9,785 nucleotides of DNA, taken from contig JAUVCP010000052.1 in the NCBI GenBank assembly GCA_030590765.1, positions 1-9,785 of the forward strand, given 5' to 3'. The stretch comes from Flavobacteriaceae bacterium (GTDB lineage Bacteria; Bacteroidota; Bacteroidia; Flavobacteriales; Flavobacteriaceae). Each line of letters starts with the position of its first letter. Position 1 is the first letter of the stretch. The position numbers and the translations under genes were made by a program. Under the pieces are notes generated by a model. It searched no databases. It saw only the letters and a program-made list of their open reading frames with translations, and was not told where the DNA came from. Below, one piece after another: positions 8,143 to 9,785 of the stretch.

Positions 8143-9785
8143 CTATTTATTTATCTTAAAAATATGAAGTGGTAAATCAGATTGTAACTCAATATAATTC
8201 CATTCGTCATACCAGTTATAACTACTTCCTGTTATAAAATCATAAACCTGAACCGGACGACCATATACCGTTTCTTTCAGATCAGATAATGGTAATTGCA
8301 TGGATCCATGTTGTGTATTATATGGGTCTAAATTAATAATTACTAAAATTTCACTGGATTTATCGTCATTCCATTTATAAAAAGCGATCAAATTATCATT
8401 TTCAATATGACAAAATTTTATATTATTGGTTTGTTGTAAAGCTTCTTCCTCCTGACGAATCTTATTAATTTTTGTAATAACATTGATCAAATTATTCTTG
8501 ATATTCCAATCATAATGTGTTATTTGAAATTTTTCTGAGTTTAAATATTCTTCTCTGTTTGGAAGAGACTCATCAATCATATATTCAAAAACTGGCCCGT
8601 AAATACCAACATTTGAACTTAAAGTAGCTGCTAAGGCATATCGTTGTATATACTTAGATTCATTTGCTCCCTGTAAATGAAACGGATTTATATCTGGTGT
8701 GTTTGGCCAAAAATTAGGGTACATAAATTCACGTTGTTCTGTTTTGGTTAATTCTTCAACATATTCAATTAGATCATGTTTTGATTCTCGCCAGGTGAAA
8801 TAAGTGTAAGATTGTGTAAAACCTTGTTTGGCCAATTGCTGCATTATCTTAGGACCCGTAAATGCCTCAGCCAAAAACAGCACATCCGGATGTTCTTTTT
8901 TTATTTCAGAAATAACCCAATTCCAAAAGTAAAAAGGCTTGGTATGTGGATTATCAACTCTAAATACATTGATTCCACAATCAATCCAATACATAAAAGT
9001 ATCCAGAGTTTCTTTCCAAAGATTCTTATAGTCTTCTGTTTCAAAATAAATAGGTAATATATCCTGATATTTTTTTGGGGGATTCTCAGCATACTGCACT
9101 GTTCCATCCGGACGCCATTTAAACCACGATGGATGTTCTTTTACCCATGGATGATCAGGTGCTACTTGTAAGGCAAAATCCATAGCAATTTCTATATCCA
9201 ACTTTTTTGCCTTTTTAATTAATGATTTAAAATCTTTAATTGTACCTAATTCTGGGTGGATATCTTTATGCCCACCAAGTATAGAACCAATTCCCCATGG
9301 AGAACCAACATCACCTTCAAAAGCTTCTGTTGAATTGTTCTTTCCTTTTCGGTTCACTTCTCCTATTGGATGTACCGGAGGAAAATACAGGGTATCAAAT
9401 CCCATTTCTGCAACTCTTGGTAACAATCTCTCACAGTCTTTAAAAGTACCGTGAACCTCTTCCTTTTTGGATGCAGAACGAGGGAAAAATTCATACTATG
9501 TACTAAATCTGGCTTTTAATCTATCCACATAGATCTGAAACACTTTGGAAGAATTAACCAGCTGTTTTACAGGGTAACTATAAAAAATATGATTCAACCT
9601 GTCACTTCTTGCTTCAGAAACAGCATTATCATAAAGATCTTTATTCGTAAATGTGTTTTGTAAATGTTCTAAATATCCTCTGTCAAAATCAGATACTCTT
9701 TCAATAATTGTATCAATAAAGCCAACACCTTCAAGCAATTCAGAAGAAACCTGTTGATGGTCTTCAATTTTCCTAATAATACCAT
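8143..9785 (-). pseudogene. glgE: GlgE maltosyltransferase, partial, interrupted by in-frame TAG
   Basis: Alpha-1,4-glucan:maltose-1-phosphate maltosyltransferase (GH13_3) transfers maltosyl units from maltose 1-phosphate onto glucan chains. The frame is open from the right edge for 95 codons, is broken by TAG at 9496-9498, then runs 450 codons in the same frame to a TAG at 8143-8145. Roughly the first 100 residues lie outside the window. The first part matches the helical domain before the barrel; the second contains YEFFPRS, HGTFKDCERLLP, PPVHPIG, RKGKNN and PPKKYQDI. The catalytic residues are Asp in FRVDNPHTKP (8953-8955), Glu in FLAEAFTGP (8866-8868) and Asp in PNTPDI (8692-8694). The break falls in RFST-stop-YEFFPRS, where family members have Trp, so one base (TGG to TAG) explains it. 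No other lesion is seen and all catalytic residues remain. Restart at TTG 9424-9426 or ATG 9403-9405 would lose the first strand of the barrel and is unlikely to give a working enzyme. The cause may be recent inactivation, a sequencing error or stop readthrough. Confidence 0.85.
9496..9498 (-). other. In-frame amber codon within glgE
   Basis: On the minus strand the codon reads TAG, preceded by AGA TTT AGT ACA (RFST) and followed by TAT GAA TTT TTC CCT (YEFFP). Both flanks match GlgE in one reading frame with no gap, so this is a substitution and not a frameshift. The expected residue is Trp (TGG), one G-to-A change away. I see no obvious readthrough signal around it. Confidence 0.9.

Noticed and set aside
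8901..9107. 68-codon minus-strand frame inside glgE
   Set aside because: It overlaps the glgE catalytic domain in another frame, across the region encoding the FRVDNPHTKP motif; it is a shadow.
8143..9426. A separate short GlgE-like gene starting at TTG 9426
   Set aside because: The frame upstream of this TTG continues to encode conserved GlgE sequence (YEFFPRS, HGTFKDCE), so the start is an artefact of the in-frame TAG and not a natural gene start.
9496..9498. Genome-wide reassignment of TAG to a sense codon
   Set aside because: glgB and glgE both end in TAG where their family proteins end, and glgB has no meaningful continuation before the next stop. This favours TAG as a normal stop, though only two genes can be judged here.
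1..9785. CRISPR arrays, tRNA or rRNA genes, riboswitches, toxin-antitoxin or defence genes
   Set aside because: I looked for spaced repeats, cloverleaf-like sequences and defence protein motifs and saw none; the window is filled by carbohydrate metabolism genes.

Overview
This window most likely comes from a member of the Bacteroidota, probably a flavobacterium-like lineage. By eye it is AT-rich (roughly one third G+C) and the genes carry weak or no Shine-Dalgarno sites. The cytoplasmic GH31 enzyme and the short GT35 protein also look like Bacteroidota types. The assignment is inferred from protein style, not from a marker gene.

The window is almost entirely one alpha-glucan (glycogen) metabolism block on the minus strand, read from right to left. 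Its order is glgE (N-terminus beyond the right edge), a maltokinase gene (mak/pep2 type), glgB, a GH31 alpha-glucosidase gene and a glgP-like GT35 gene. The first three are tightly packed: glgE and mak abut with 0 nt between them, and mak and glgB are 4 nt apart. A 66-nt gap with a perfect 11-bp inverted repeat separates glgB from the GH31 gene. A strong hairpin terminator follows the GH31 gene, so the glgP-like gene probably has its own promoter, and it ends at a second strong hairpin. At the far left the plus strand carries the last 44 codons of what looks like an IS1595-family transposase, convergent with the block.

Together the genes describe the GlgE route. Maltokinase makes maltose 1-phosphate, GlgE adds maltosyl units to alpha-1,4 chains, and GlgB introduces alpha-1,6 branches. 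The GH31 and GT35 proteins would act on the finished glucan or its oligosaccharides. No trehalose synthase (TreS) is visible, although it often sits between glgE and glgB or is fused to Mak.

Three points deserve attention. (1) The glgE reading frame is open from the right edge to its normal end except for one in-frame TAG, at a position that is normally Trp just before the YEFFPRS motif. This is a nonsense mutation, a sequencing error or a readthrough site. (2) The glgE terminal TAG directly abuts the mak ATG in the same frame, so any TAG readthrough would also make a GlgE-Mak fusion. (3) The GT35 protein has Thr where phosphorylases have the lysine that binds pyridoxal phosphate (SGTSGMTAAMNG instead of SGTSGMKAAMNG). 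Its phosphorylase activity is therefore doubtful.
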